Shown: positions 32,661-45,312, numbered from the stretch's first letter. The stretch: 64,000 nt of DNA from Deroplatys truncata (GCA_030765065.1 CM060990.1:669010118-669074117), one strand, 5' to 3'. Notes: generated from the letters alone by a model not told the origin. A program made the numbers and translations.

Positions 32661-35153
32661 ATCTTCCTAATATTAGAAGCTTCTCGATGTTTCTACTTCT
32701 AGTTAGAAATACAGATGTTTAGAAGCATTCACAATTAAAATTAAACGTTAACATAAAGACATGAATCTTAACCATAAAGTTAGTGCCATATATTGCCATT
32801 CACAACGACAAACGGAAACGTAAACAGCAACCAATCGCAAGCTAAGTTAATATAGTATAGTATTTATTGTGCTAAGAGTTTTACAAATTTGATTGTCTAC
32901 TGCACTTTGACCCTGGTCACTCATTCAGTAGACAATCACTACAGTTTATTTACATTTTACAATTTCTTGTCAATAAATTATCTTGCTCTTTTTTCAGTTT
33001 TTTTCATGTCTCATTTCCACTTGTTTTTCACTTTTCATTTATTGATTACTTAAGCATCACACATTCACTATAGTTTTCCATTAAAAGTAAGATGCACTAC
33101 CTCTTGCTTTTCTCTTTCCACTGTCCAAAGCCAATTATTTTTTACTTTACACAAAAACTGTCCAATGCTTCTAGCGTCCTTACATATCATTTCAATCATA
33201 AGTGTATTTCTATCCCCCTTCAACAACTTAGTGGCCTGCGAAGCGACCACGGAAGAGATTATGTACATGTATCAAAATGAAGAAAGGTTAAAGGACGTTA
33301 AAACTCACAAAAAGGTATCAGCTATCATCGTAATTACTTTTTCTGCGATTTTTATACATATTCAAGTGATACCTGACCGGTGATCTTACACAGAAAATCA
33401 CTTAGCGAGACAACTCATGGGCGACGGAAAATCTGATGTGAGATGACAAAATAATGATGAAGTGCTTGGAGCATGCCTCTCTTACTAGTTTCTTATGTTT
33501 GACTTAGGCATAAACATGAAAGCCTGGAGCTTGCAAACTGCTGTATTTACGTTATAAGTTTACGGTCGTGTTGATGTCAACGTCAGCCAATTAGAACGCG
33601 TGCATTAAGATAATATGAAACGAGCTGATATGCTTACGTTATGCTTATCGCTAAGTTTCATTGGGAATGGCCTCTTACATTTAAGACCCTGGAGAGATGC
33701 TAGGCATCTCATGGTATTTATTGTTTTTATGTAAGCGATAACCTAATACACTCAGAAATAAGAGGGATGGAATGATGGCATTATGGTTCGTCCCGCACTA
33801 TAACAGCAGCATTTTGGAAGTTGCATATCTTGAAATTAGCTTTGTTCTTATTAATTAAGAATTTATATTAAAAGCATATTAAACTTTGTAAAAGTAATGG
33901 AAGTCACAGTTCTCTTTGATGTCAATAATTACGCGTTAACATTTTAAACAGACTGCTCTACAAAGCAAGAAAATCATCAAAAATTTATGATTTTTCTTTG
34001 TTTCTTCCATTAAAGTTTTCTATGGTATATAATTTCATAATCTATTTGTATTTTTAATCTCCTCCATATTCAAAATCCCTCAGTGTAAATTAAATAGTAT
34101 CTTGACAATTTGACACAAAATTTAGAGCTTAATTTCGCTTTTATGCAAATGTTTTGTATTTCATTTCAGCATTATTCAAACATTGGAAATATTCTGCTCG
34201 AGAGTTTTCAACGAATCCGTTTGAAACCTTCTGTATACGTTCCTGAAGTATCAATAAAGAAATTTAAGCATGTTTACCCATACTTAAAATAATTCCGTTA
34301 TTACGGCTTTGTTTTTAAAAATGCAATTTCTATTTCTTAGCTTAAGAGTGAAATCACTTACTTAGTAAAAGTTTTTCTGAGTACTATAAAGGATACATGA
34401 GAATTATTTTCCTAATTTTGAAGAGAACTTCTTTAAAAATCAATCTTTACATTTGGAATTTCAGTGTTACAAAATTACGGTTGTCGTGGGTTCTTAACTA
34501 AATATTTGAAAATTGATAAATCAACAAAACTATATTATAATGGAATTTATTATACACCTCGGATATGTACACTCGAGTGCAGAAAAAGCGGCCGAGAATG
34601 GAATGCAACGGTTTGGGTTGGTACTACAAGTCTAGCCCCACCCTCTGCCAACGTGACATCCTTTCTTTCTCCTGCACAATTCTAGTCATTTGATTTTCAG
34701 ATTACTTTACCTTCCCCAAAAGATGACGAAGGGCAACACCGCAAGCTATGGGTCAATTTTCTCACCAACTGAGCACCGTAAAGACGAAAGTTAAACGCGA
34801 TTGGTTTTTGTGAATTAAATATACTTATATCCTGTATTTTCTTATTGTTGGTCACTTTTAAAGCATCCAATGCGTATTTAAATGGACATGGGTCACTGAG
34901 ATAATGTTCAGTATTAAACCATTGGTACATTTATTTTCTCTGAGTACATCAGGTTTTAAATTTTCTACACTATGAATAGAATATTAGAACTCATTCTTCA
35001 TTCATTATGAATATAAGAAAACATTTTCACACCAGATTCAGAGCCATAAATGTTTTCCCATCCTTCCCTACGTTTAATTAATTTACAGTGAAGAAAACAC
35101 TAGCATATATACTCAGGGTTGTAATTTAAACATTTTTATTATGAATTTATAAG
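32661..35153. other. No gene recognised
   Basis: About 2.5 kb of AT-rich DNA. Short frames (up to 77 codons) lack recognisable motifs. A GTACACTCGAGTGCAGAAAA at about 34567 resembles the end of MITE family G, but no second end is visible nearby. Confidence 0.45.
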
Positions 35154-35498
35154 TACAGGTGGACCATTTAAGTCAGGACTCTACAATACCTCCAAAACTA
35201 AGCCTCTCAAAAATCTGGAATTTTCGTTATTTGCATTTATGTAAGAACAATTGCAAAGTGCTATACAAATGTTGTTTAGCTTTATATGAGAAGTGAAAAA
35301 ACAACATAAAAAAGGTACGTTCCCATGTAAAAAATTAAATTGATCCAAAAATGACCATCACAACGTCTTCCAAATAAAACACGACTAATGGCATTTACCT
35401 TCCCCCATAATCAAGCAATTTTTATTCAAGATATTTCTTTCTACAACGCTTAGTTTTGGAGGTATTGCACAGTTTCAACTTAAATGGTCCACCCTATA
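35154..35498. mobile_element. MITE-A copy 4 (long-form derivative)
   Basis: The left end TACAGGTGGACCATTTAAGT and right end AATGGTCCACCCTATA match MITE-A. The middle contains AAGAACAATTGCAAAGTGCT, also present in the long-form copy at the window's right edge. This copy has therefore lost part of the long internal region rather than being the short form. Confidence 0.83.
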
Positions 35499-35849
35499 TA
35501 ACAGGCAATTGGTCAATTGCAAAAATACGTTACATGCAATGCACCACAGAAAATAAGTTAGAAACAAGTAACAAAGAGTAACATGATTGTATAAAAACTT
35601 AGTGATATAATTATTACTATGAAATTATATTTGAGTTAACTAATAATTAACTACTAACTAGAGCATTATTAAATTAGGTTTAATATATGTTTAATATGTC
35701 AACAACAAATTATGGATTTTATTACAATAATCTAATGACTTTATTATGGGGATATTTGCATGAATATTAATATTTGTTCTGTTCCATGCATAAAAAGGAA
35801 AGTTTTTGGTAATATGGACATCATTAACCCTTCACGTGGGAGCACTTTT

Positions 35850-36290
35850 ACTTTTTTGTATTTTTTTAAAAAATAACCCTACTAACTTTGATTAAAATGC
35901 TAAGCGTTCGAGATATTGATAGCATAAACCAAATTCATATCTTACAGAACTGCGTATATCTACAAAGGCATGAGAGAGACAGAAAATTATTTTAATAAAA
36001 AATCTATGCTTCCTAAAGTATTCAATTTGTATCAACTAAGGTTTTTTTTCGTAGGGTTAGCCATTTTCTAGGTTTTCGCTGTTTTTGTTTTGAATTTTTT
36101 AAGCAATGCACTTTCCAGTGTCGTTATTTTGTTTCTCTGGGTAAACCTACCATAAGGTGCGTATTAAAATAATTTATACCAACATTTATAATAATTAATA
36201 TAATTTTTAATAAATAATCTGTAGAATACATATGGAGATCAATAATAGTGTGTAGAGAAAGTTGTGTGAATGTAACACATCATAATTTTT
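35850..36290 (+). repeat. Diverged copy of repeat B
   Basis: It shares CGAGATATTG, CATATGGAGA and the end block GTAGAGAAAGTTGTGTGAAT...AACACA with the repeat inserted at 41621-42464 (42360-42460). Similarity is patchy. There is no coding content. Confidence 0.45.
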
Positions 36291-37043
36291 TTCCACGAGG
36301 TTACGCAGGCAGGAACAGTAGCCTGAGTTATCTTCGCTCTGAAATACTGTACCCTTGGTATTTACAGTAATTCCAGGAAGCTAGCAGATGACATAATGCC
36401 ACAAATGCACGCAGCAATACTGCCTCAAATATTCCTTATCATCAGCTGTAGCTGGAAGTGGTTGAAACATATGCAATACGTAGGAAGAAACCTCAACTAC
36501 ATGTTCGGTCGCAAAGCAGGAGACCATGCGCGCCCACTGCACCCTTGGGAGCTCGTTGTCTCTACACAGGAAGATGAGGTCATTGTCTGAACAAGCACCG
36601 ACTGCCATTCTACCGTCACGCCTCGATTATTACGTCCATAAACTTTATGATGCGAGATGAGACAAGAACAACTATGTGTGCATTTGGCCGGGATTGTAGC
36701 TACATGTAAATTCATTTACTGCTGCTTAGATACGTGAATAATTTCGCCTCCAATGTAGTTTATTATAATATGTATGTAAATCCAGCAACTGTATTTCCTA
36801 ATCCGTGATTTTACTGTATACACATTTAGTGACAACACTATTAGACCAAAACATTAGATGCCTGGATTATACGACCCCATTCAAAGCTCTCTTAAGACTT
36901 CTGTTTAAATAAAAGAGCGACTTTATTCACTTCCTCTCTTCTTCCTTCCTTTGAACTATTTTTTTGGCGTCTTTCGCTGTCTCTATTTCAGCCCCACGTT
37001 GGGCGCCAGTTGAAGTGGATTTAGATGAGTCGAAAGAAACAAC
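36291..37043. other. No gene seen
   Basis: Short frames on both strands at 36381-36715 overlap each other and have no recognised motif. Confidence 0.45.
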
Positions 37044-37128
<85 letters not shown>

Positions 37129-37150
37129 CTAGTAGTAGTAGTAGTAGTAG
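37044..37150. repeat. (GTA)n microsatellite
   Basis: About 35 GTA units with one CTA interruption near 37128. A valine-run frame spanning it is a simple-sequence artefact. Confidence 0.98.
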
Positions 37151-39436
37151 CACAAAATTTCTAGCTCATCAGTGCCACACTTGTGCTATATATTTATTCA
37201 CCTTCTGGTAGCATTATTCAAATCCGTAACAGAGAAAAGCACTAGGACTAAAAAAAGTATAAAATACACAATGTAACCAATATAAATCTCGCAGATTAAG
37301 GCGGAAGGTGAACAAGAATTAATCCTGGGCAAACATGATGGTATAGTACAGTTCTTGTACAGTTTGAAAGACAAGATCACGAGGTGAAAACATCATATAA
37401 ACTTATTTAAGTGTAGCTTATGTGGCAATAACTTTTAAGCAAGCCAATTAATTTAACATACTGAAGAACTAGACGAAAACATCACACGCTATGCGTCATT
37501 TGAAGGAGAGTTTAGAGTTGTAAAATGCAAATATTGCAATTTGTATTCTCAAACGCAAGTAAACATGCCGACATAAGAAACAGTTTTTGTAGGTATTGGA
37601 CGGTTAAAGTAAACCTACCTCCCCTTAATATGGTTCTAGCTATTCCGCTTAGCTAACTGGGTCCCTAATTAATGTTTTCTTAGCGGTAGGCGCTACAGGT
37701 AGTATTTGGAATGAGATGAGGTCAAGATAGCTGTCACCACACATCACTAGAAATCTCTAAATCCTCTTTTCACTTACACCATTAATTCCCAAGGTTATAC
37801 TCAGAACTTGTTCATGGCTGCAACCTGGAATCCTTTGTGGCGCTCGCATGTATGGCATGCCAGCAACAGACATTACGGGACTAACTGGGGTGCTTATGCG
37901 GGACCCGACTAACCTACGCACTAACTCATAACACACTCCCTGCATTATACATACTAACAGCACGAAGGAGGATATTTAGTTTGCACGGCAACGTCTGGCA
38001 TGGACAGTCGCCACCGAGACGGGTGGGTATAGGGCCCGTCCTTTTCCTAAAAAAAAACACCTAACATGTGGAGATTTGAATCTGATGTAGAAGCTTCCCT
38101 ACATATTTAGAATTATTCATATGATTAGCCGCTCACTGTTTTTATACTTAAAGGAAAGAATGCGATTATTTTAGTCACTTCTGTGATACTTATTTTTAAT
38201 ATGCTTTGATTGACATGAAGATAGTGACAATTATGTTATAAAACGAAACACAATCGTGCTTATTTAGAGTAGATTTGAGATAGTAACTATGGTTATATAT
38301 ACCATGTATATATTAACGTGAATTATAGTGTGAAATGGTATTAATAAGCAAAATACTTGTTATATAAATAGAAGCTAAGGCATAAGCTTTATGTATGTGC
38401 AAGTGTAGCTGGAGCTGTGGAACCCTTGTTAAAAGCCGACAGACATATCTTTGTGTTAGAATTAGGGCCCAGGCAAAAGGGACTTGTAAGGGAAAGTCAT
38501 AAAAGCCAGACCTTGAATCTTTGTGAAATAGGCGACAAGCGAACACAACATATTTTTTTAGAGAGGTCACATGTTTGCAAACAACGAACAATAACCGGGT
38601 AAGTCTTCTAGAAGGTACCAAGCTGAACGAAGACAGACAATGAGGATTTTAAGGAAGATTATCTTTAAAATGTTTAAGTGCAGCAAAGTTAGTTGTAGCG
38701 TCCCCATCAGGCAAGGCGGTTGCGTATAAAGTGCTGCGATGTGAATAACAAACATGTAAGCTCTCAGAAGCAGGCGTTATTAGTTACTTCTCATAATGTA
38801 GTAGGAATGAGGAAATATTATCAATTTAAAAGTCCATAGAAACGTGTTAGCACGTATACAATACTTGATTGCTCAGCGACCGCAAGTTTGGCGCACGAAC
38901 GTGTTAGGGCTAGACAGTTCTACAGCTCCAACTAACTAACGTAACTGTGTAGCTTATTACTAAAACAGTAAATGCGTGTGCCATTAAAGCATAGTGTTCT
39001 TCATTGACTTAATCTATTGTTAGAGTTAGTACTTTTTACCTTCCTTCCCGTAACACACCCTGCAAAGTTAAACAAGCTCTACGAAAAACCCAAATATCAG
39101 CAGCCGTGGCAAGAAATAAAACTAATACTTTAAGAGTAACAACTAAAACACAAAACAATTATCAGTATCACCATAGTTCATATATTAATATATCGGACAT
39201 ACTGCGAGTTATGCTCTCCCACCACGAGTATACCGCAATTTAACCTTCTAACGCTATAGATAAGAGCGTAAGTTACCAAAGTTTATTATGTGATATTAAC
39301 GTACGTACACAAAATTTAGTAAAGTACTATAACCAGGCATAGAATGGAGAGGGAACTTGTCTTCGTGGTAAAAGCTGCATTTCTTTAGCTTCGTTGCTTT
39401 AGGTGTTTTAGAATAGAAAAAAAAGAAACCACCACC
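37151..39436. other. No gene recognised
   Basis: About 2.3 kb with frames of up to 102 codons lacking motifs. Nothing else is seen. Confidence 0.45.
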
Positions 39437-39471
<35 letters not shown>

Positions 39472-39478
39472 TAATAAT
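39437..39478. repeat. (AAT)n microsatellite
   Basis: About 14 AAT units with one AAC interruption. Confidence 0.95.
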
Positions 39479-39657
39479 GTCAACATATTAATAATAGATC
39501 ATGTAGCATTTAGGCACACTTAGTAATAAAACGTTTCTAAGAACAATGTTACAGGCTTAATAGGTCAGAAATTTAAGCTAACTGATATTCTATATTGCTT
39601 AGCAACCCTTGTTATTCACCTGTCGGCTCCACTTTATCAGCGCTCTAGGGGTAAAAC

Positions 39658-39978
39658 GTGGAAGTACAGTCGTCCTCCGTTGTGTAGTGGTTACCATGCT
39701 AACCTCTAGTTCCCGAGGTCGTGGCTTCAAATCCGGCGGAGGGCGATGGATTTTTTTCGGACGTAAAAATCCTTAGTATGGCTTCCTTCTGAAGGGAAGT
39801 AAAGCCGGGGGTCTCGTGACGTAGATTTACGGCACGTAAAAGAACCTCGATCCTGATAAAGTGGCCTCTGAGCAAAATTACCGGTCTTTCATGCCCAATA
39901 TAGAATTGGACGCTAAGGACCGCAGCAGTTAAAGAGCGTCCAAAAATAAACCTCAATTTAATTTTGGTGGAAGTACAG
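39658..39978 (+). repeat. SINE1 copy c with perfect 12-bp target duplication
   Basis: The body 39670-39966 is flanked by GTGGAAGTACAG at 39658-39669 and 39967-39978. The head CGTCCTCCGTTGTGTAGTGG leads to B-box-like GGCTTCAAATCC. The middle has AAAGAACCTCGATCCTGATA, and the 3' end AAATAAACCTCAATTTAATT. It is the most complete SINE1 in the window and serves as reference for the others. The 96-codon minus-strand frame across it is not a gene. Confidence 0.94.
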
Positions 39979-40118
39979 AATTTTGTCACATAAAATATCT
40001 ATTCTACTTGATTGCTTCTAGCATCCCTAAACGTTGGACGAGCAGTGTGTCTCCGAATGCTTTAATAAAGTGAGAAAGAAAGAACAACACCGAATATAAT
40101 CAGAGGTAGGGATACAAA

Positions 40119-40306
40119 TTGACTAGGACACTGGATGAGTTAAGCTGGTTGATAAGAGATTCAGTGAAAGGAATGGTGAATGGAAAAAGCTCTCGAAGCA
40201 GAAATGTATACCAAATAACAGATAGTATGAAGGTAGTTGTTTCATATGCGGAGATGCAGATAAAAGATGAAAATATGGAATTAAGGAGGAATCCGCTTTT
40301 GGAATA
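40119..40306 (+). pseudogene. LINE C-terminal tail fragment
   Basis: The frame has VKGMVNGKSSRSRNVYQITD, then SMKVVVSYAEMQIKDENMEL. This matches the LINE ORF2 end pattern EG...GKR.RGR.R...DNIK...Y...K..AE.R..WR. It ends with a stop at 40306. No upstream RT coding remains, so it is a severely 5'-truncated copy. Confidence 0.55.
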
Positions 40307-40639
40307 AGGGATCTGTCCTTGGGCAGTTATCTGTGATTGAATGACAGATAAATTTGCAAACCTTTTTGTTTTGTGTACCTAAAATTCCTAATTTTTAGGC
40401 GGCTATATCATATTCCAAAATTACCAGAGATGTTGCAACCAAATAATTCTTAGTCGAGGAAGTCATACTACTAAGTATTTATGCTCGTAGAATATTTCTT
40501 GTGGAGTATTCAACTTATGATGATACACATGCTTTATTAACGGGAATTACCGAGGTAACGATATTCCTAATATAAAGTAATAACGAGTAGAATTATTTTT
40601 ACAAAAATCTCAAAATAATAACTAATATACGAGGTTAAA

Positions 40640-40795
40640 CAATTGCCCTTCGTCGTGTCGTAGATTTAGGGCACATAAAAGAACCTCAATAACGGCCTCT
40701 GAGCAAAATTACCGGTATTTCAGCCCAATATAGAATGGAACGCTAAGGACCGCAGCAGTTAAATAAATAAAGCTCAATTTACTTTAATTACTGCC
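40640..40795 (+). repeat. SINE1 copy d (5'-truncated)
   Basis: The 3' half of SINE1 only: TCGTAGATTTAGGGCACATA, AAAGAACCTCAAT, GGCCTCTGAGCAAAATTACC, CGCTAAGGACCGCAGCAGTT and a tail AAATAAAGCTCAATTTACTT. The head is missing. Confidence 0.85.
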
Positions 40796-41447
40796 ATTCG
40801 TAATTATGCAACCTGCACATTATGGTGTTTTTGTAAAAGTCTTTTCTTCCACTCAATAACTATGTATTCTGCATTTAGGCTTCTTGTATACATGTTATGC
40901 TTGCTATATATAATTATTAAATGCGGCACATTTGTAGAGAGAAAAAGCTGCGCAGATATGTTTATGTTCACGGGAATTTCGGTGGTATAAATTTGGTGGC
41001 AGAGAAACTCAGAGTAGGCTCATTGCGATAGACTCAACTAACGGCTGAAAATAGTGGTATGGGTTTAAAGTTATTGCTATGTTACGGGAAATTGTGAAAG
41101 TAGATTGATTTTACACGTTTATGATTGTTTTTTGTTTATACTATTTCAATTTTCCCCATGTTTTGATTGAAGACAATGTAGAACTGGTAAGAGAGGGGAG
41201 GAATAGCTATAAGCTGAGCTTTAGGAAGGTAGATTGGCCAGCCCACATTGGTGTTAGTAGCAGCATGACAAGTTCGTGACGCTAAACTGTGTTGGAATAT
41301 CGCGACTGGTCACTGGTTAACTTTTTGCGGCTAAAACTTGAAACCTATTTACGCTTAGAATATACTTGTATAAACCTTTTGTTTCTAATTTCTCCCTGGA
41401 ATAGGATCCTGGAGGCTTGGGACTGGAATTCGTGTACATCCTGAATA
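40796..41447. other. No gene seen
   Basis: AT-rich DNA; nothing recognised. Confidence 0.5.
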
Positions 41448-42660
41448 TACAAAGTGGACCGTTTAAGTTGAGATATTGTACAATATCTCCAAAACTAAGC
41501 ACTGTAGAAAGATATTTCTTTAATAAGATCTGCTTGATATTGTGGGGGAAAGTAAATGTCATTAGTTGTGTTTTGTTTGGAGGAAGTTATGATAGTCATT
41601 TTAGGATCAATTTAATTTTTACTTTCTCTACTACGTATAGTAAGTAGGGGAAGTTTTGTATTCCACCCAAAAATTCGATACCGAGATTTCACCGGAAATA
41701 TGTGTTGTGAGGCCCCTGAATCCAAAAAAGCATTTTTGGAAACATGTCCGTTTGTGTCTGTGTGTGTGTCTGTGAACTACATAACTCAGAAACGAATAGT
41801 CAGATAAGCACCAAATTTGGTATTTAGGTTCGGTATCTTCCAGAGATGCGACACAAAGGTTTTCAAGAAAATCCCCCCACCCCAGATTACCCTTTACATG
41901 GAACATTTTCGAACATATTAATTTTCTCAAAAATGGCTCTAACGATTTTTATTAAAATATCATATGTTTAAGATATTTTCATGACAAATGAAATGTATAT
42001 CTCGAATTTTCAGGGAATGTCTCCAAAAGTATTCTTCATTGTGAACGACTTTTGGTTAACTGGTAAACCATAAGAGATAGACAAAATTTTACTATACGTA
42101 AAATGTAGATCGCGTTAAAATGCACAATCTATGTCATATACATTTTTTTATTGAGTGAATTATTTTCGAGATATTGCTTGTTATTCCCTTAAATTTTCTA
42201 ATACTTACAGTTTTTCTCAAATTCGTTATTCATTTTTTTTGTCCTGGTAATGCAAATAGAATGGAATGCGCCAGATAGCAACCATCTCTTAAAAGATTTG
42301 ACTATTGCTTAAATACTACCATATTCCCCTTGCATCTACAGGAAAATTAGCAATAAGATTAACAGTCGATATCTCAATTAACATGAAGCATATGGAGAAT
42401 AAGGTTTGTAGAAATAGTTTGTGCAAGAGTAGAGAAAGTCATGTGAGTATAACACACCAGATTATTTTAAATGGGAACGTACAATTAGGGTCAAATTAAA
42501 TTGTCCCTAAAATGACCATCACAACGACCTCCAAATAAAACATGGCTAATTGCATTTACTTTCCCCCATAACATCAAGCCACTTTTATTAAAACCTTTCC
42601 TTCTACAATGCTTAGTTTTGGAGATATTGTACAGACTCAACTTAAATGGTCCATCCTGTA
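41448..42660. mobile_element. MITE-A copy 5, split by repeat B
   Basis: The left half 41448-41620 runs from TACAAAGTGGACC to GGATCAATTTAATTTTT. The right half runs from about 42465 (TTTTAAATGGGAACGTACAA) to CCATCCTGTA at 42660. Together they make one MITE-A with its palindrome centre cut by an 844-bp insertion. MITE-A is therefore older here than repeat B. Confidence 0.88.
41621..42464 (+). repeat. Repeat B inserted in MITE-A
   Basis: 844 bp starting ACTTTCTCTACTACGTATAG. It contains CCGAGATTTCACCGGAAATA, TTTTCAAGAAAATC and TACATGGAACATTTTCGAAC, shared with 49580-50088 and, reversed, with 63240-63327. It has a GT-rich patch near 41755-41772. No frame or terminal inverted repeat is recognised and its class is unknown. 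Confidence 0.8.
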
Positions 42661-43044
42661 TATTACCGCTACTGGCACAATTAGCTTTCCTACTTTTAAA
42701 GATCTATTTTTGTGATAAAATGGCGACTTCAAGCACATTTCTTCAGTTGTCGAATACCTGCTACTTTGTTCTCTTTCGAGGTCTTGCTGCTGTAAACATT
42801 TCTGTCATGTGTCATGTTTCAATCGCGCAGCCAATACCTTAGGAATCCCTGGCATAACGACATAAATAAATGTATTAATGTAGCGATCTGGTAATATGTA
42901 GCCTATGAGTTACATACTCGGCTCAATCAACAAACATGATGCGAGATTTTGAGTACTTTAAGATTTTAAATAATTTTCAGTTTTTTAGAACTCGTACATA
43001 TTATGCGCCGGTGTATTCAACCAGCTCATAAATTGAAGGTACTT
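42661..43044. other. No gene seen
   Basis: Short frames only; nothing recognised. Confidence 0.5.
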
Positions 43045-43715
43045 ACATATTTTTTTCCTCGTGGCGCTACAGCTCACGAAGAGCCTTTGACCTGCCATCC
43101 CGACTACTGGCCTCAGCCCGCGTACGCACGGCACAGATGGACGATTATCCAACCGATATGGGGAGGTGATATTGTGAATTAATCCTATGGGCATTACCAG
43201 ACGCACTGTGGTGTTGTATTATTGCTACCAGACGTAGCATCATTGTGTCTCCTTAGTTATATTTCGGCTCAATCGAGCGGAAGTGGTTGTTGGGGCTAAA
43301 CGTGTGTGTGCCCGGTCTACGGTTCTGTGGCATCTCGCTCCATCCTGTTTCGCTTGTTCATTATGTAGAGTCTCCAAACGTTTGTGAATAAATCCCAGGT
43401 ATGTGAAAGTAATGTGTGTTATGTAATATAAAACCCACGCCTTCCTCTTAAATGTACACACCAAGTTCCCAGACGTTTTGCTTCCAGCGAGTTGCGCCCC
43501 CAATGTGCGTGTTGGAGTGACCTAAATTAATAATTTTCTGGTAACCTTTATGGCCTTCGCCCCAACATGTAACAATATGACCAGCATCACGCATCCCCCA
43601 GCAAGAATGTTGGCCTCTAGTCCGAATCCCTGCCTATCGCAGCTCCTCATTTTCCTCAGGATGCTGAGTGGGCACCGGTCGTATACCCGGAACTTAAAAT
43701 CCGTACACCAATGGC
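43045..43715 (-). repeat. SINE3 copy 2, split by an insertion
   Basis: Minus-strand SINE3. The 5' part is at about 43573-43715 (GACCGGTGCCCACTCAGCAT, GCTGGGGGATGCGTGATGCT). The 3' part is at about 43045-43175 (CGGTTGGATAATCG, then GAGCTGTAGCGCCACGAGG). The intact copy at 12138-12470 has these joined, so about 400 bp at 43176-43572 is an insertion. Confidence 0.72.
43176..43572 (-). other. Insertion inside SINE3, possibly retroelement-derived
   Basis: About 397 bp interrupting SINE3. On the minus strand it contains ATTGGGGGCGCAACTCGC at about 43485-43502, which resembles a retroelement primer-binding region (TTGGGGGC...). That is the only hint of class. The 87-codon minus-strand frame at 43240-43503 has no recognised motif. 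If it is retroviral-like, it is a small fossil fragment. Confidence 0.4.
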
Positions 43716-44339
43716 CATAAGAGTTCGAAGAAACAAAGACGAAAACGGATTAACATGGCATGTAATATCATTCATTTGCCGTAATGTACTGAAGCAACAA
43801 GCCTGATAGCAAAGCTATGATGTGAACTTTCGAACGGCGAATACTCGAACAAATAAATGCCTATTTCCCACAAGAGTGCGGGAATCAGAAGCTCGACTAT
43901 AGTTCGGTATATTTGTTGCTGCCTTTCGTACGATTTGGGCTGGAAGAAACGAGCGAGCCTCATGTACCATATGAAACGAACGAGTAAAACACATGCCTTA
44001 GCAGCTCTACCGTAGACTGAACAGTGCTACCATCTAGAGAATGCTTGCGTATTTATGAAACTGTATGTGTCCCCTTTTCTTCCTACATGTCTTGCGGGTA
44101 GTTGGACTTTACGGCGACCTCATTCTATTAGCACCGGAACGAACATCTCAAGTGTCGCTGCTGCCAAAGAAATCGTGTATAACCTGCAGAGCCTGTCACC
44201 TTTCAATTAAATTTAGGTAGTTGTCATACATAGATTCAACATGCTATGAACTGGAGCGCAGTCTTGAAATATAAACATAATTATTTTGATAATAGATAAC
44301 GCAGCTATTCCATATTCGGTCGGTTTAGTTATATAGTAT
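43716..44339. other. No gene seen
   Basis: No recognised frames or repeats. Confidence 0.5.
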
Positions 44340-44985
44340 ATTACGCAACAAGACCATAATGGTAGTAATTAAGACACGAGTATGTTTACAGAACGAGCGT
44401 TACCTCGTTTCATAATTTTCATATGGAAGTCTTAATTATCATTATAGTCGAGCTGCATACGACTGTTTTTGTTCGCTAACACAATAAACAGATCCGATCT
44501 TGTTAAATGTGTGCAATTAAATACTGATCGGATGGAAGCATACCTGCATGATCTTGAGTGTATTTCCGACTACTGCAACAGATGGCACTACTGAAAATTA
44601 AATTAAATTGAGTTTCATTTATGGACGCTCTTTGACTCTGTGGTGCATTCTATATTGGGCATGAAAGACCGGTTATTTTGCTCAGATCCCTCTTTATCAG
44701 GCTTGAGGTTCTTTTACGTGACGTAAATCTATGACACGGAACCACCGGCTTTACTTCCCATGCTAACGATTTTTACGCCCGAAAATATCCATCGCCTGGA
44801 TGTACTGTTATCCAAGCCGTATTTATTCATTTTTTGCAGGTAACGTATACTGAATAATATTGAAACAAAATAAGTGAATTCAATTTATCAGAATATTAAA
44901 ATTACAACGAACAGAATGTTTTTACTTTAAAGACACATATTTCATTGTTTATCTGGGGAATGGATGCCTGTGGACTGCAGCTTTG
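44340..44985 (-). repeat. Dispersed repeat E (copy 2), split by a SINE1
   Basis: Inverted relative to 26205-26660. The right part (44814-44985) matches 26205-26415 and the left part (44340-44592) matches 26415-26660. A minus-strand SINE1 sits between them. Both copies of E lack coding content. Confidence 0.8.
44593..44813 (-). repeat. SINE1 copy e inside repeat E
   Basis: Minus-strand SINE1 with its tail at 44593-44620 (TTAAATTGAGTTTCATTTAT), the GAGGTTCTTTTACGTGACGT and CACCGGCTTTACTTCCC blocks, and a truncated head ending near ATCGCCTGGA. ACTACTG and TGTACTG at the two sides may be a diverged target duplication. Confidence 0.85.
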
Positions 44986-44986
44986 A

Positions 44987-45017
<31 letters not shown>

Positions 45018-45038
45018 TACATACATACCTACATACAT
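44987..45038. repeat. (CA)n then (CATA)n microsatellite
   Basis: About 13 AC units followed by about six CATA-like units. Confidence 0.95.
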
Positions 45039-45054
45039 AGGGATTTCAAATTAA

Positions 45055-45312
45055 ATTAAATTGAAATTTTATTTATGGGCGTCTTTAAATGCTATGGTGC
45101 TTAGCGTCCCATTCTATATTGCGTGAGAAACATCGGAGATTTTGTTCTGAAGTCTCATTATCAGGCTTGAGGTTCTTTTACGTGCCGTAAATCCACCACC
45201 GGCTTTACTTCCCTTCCGAAGGAAGGTATGCTAAGAATTTTTACGCCCGAAAAATATTCATCGCCCTCCACAAGCGATCCTGTTACTCGGGAACTAGAGG
45301 GTAGCATAACTC
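45055..45312 (-). repeat. SINE1 copy f
   Basis: Minus-strand SINE1: tail AAATTGAAATTTTATTTATG, then GTGCTTAGCGTCCCATTCTA, GAGGTTCTTTTACGTGCCGT, GAAGGAAGGTATGCTAAGAA and ACTCGGGAACTAGAGGGTAG. The head is cut short near 45312. It is more diverged than copies b and c. Confidence 0.87.

Noticed and set aside
35850-36290. Independent new repeat family
   Set aside because: Shared blocks with repeat B suggest a diverged copy instead, though the match is patchy.
36964-37164. Poly-Val frame
   Set aside because: Simple (GTA)n repeat read through.
41621-42464. Helitron reading of repeat B because of TCTCTACTA near its start
   Set aside because: There is no CTRR end with a preceding hairpin, the insertion point is not between A and T, and no Rep/helicase piece is seen.
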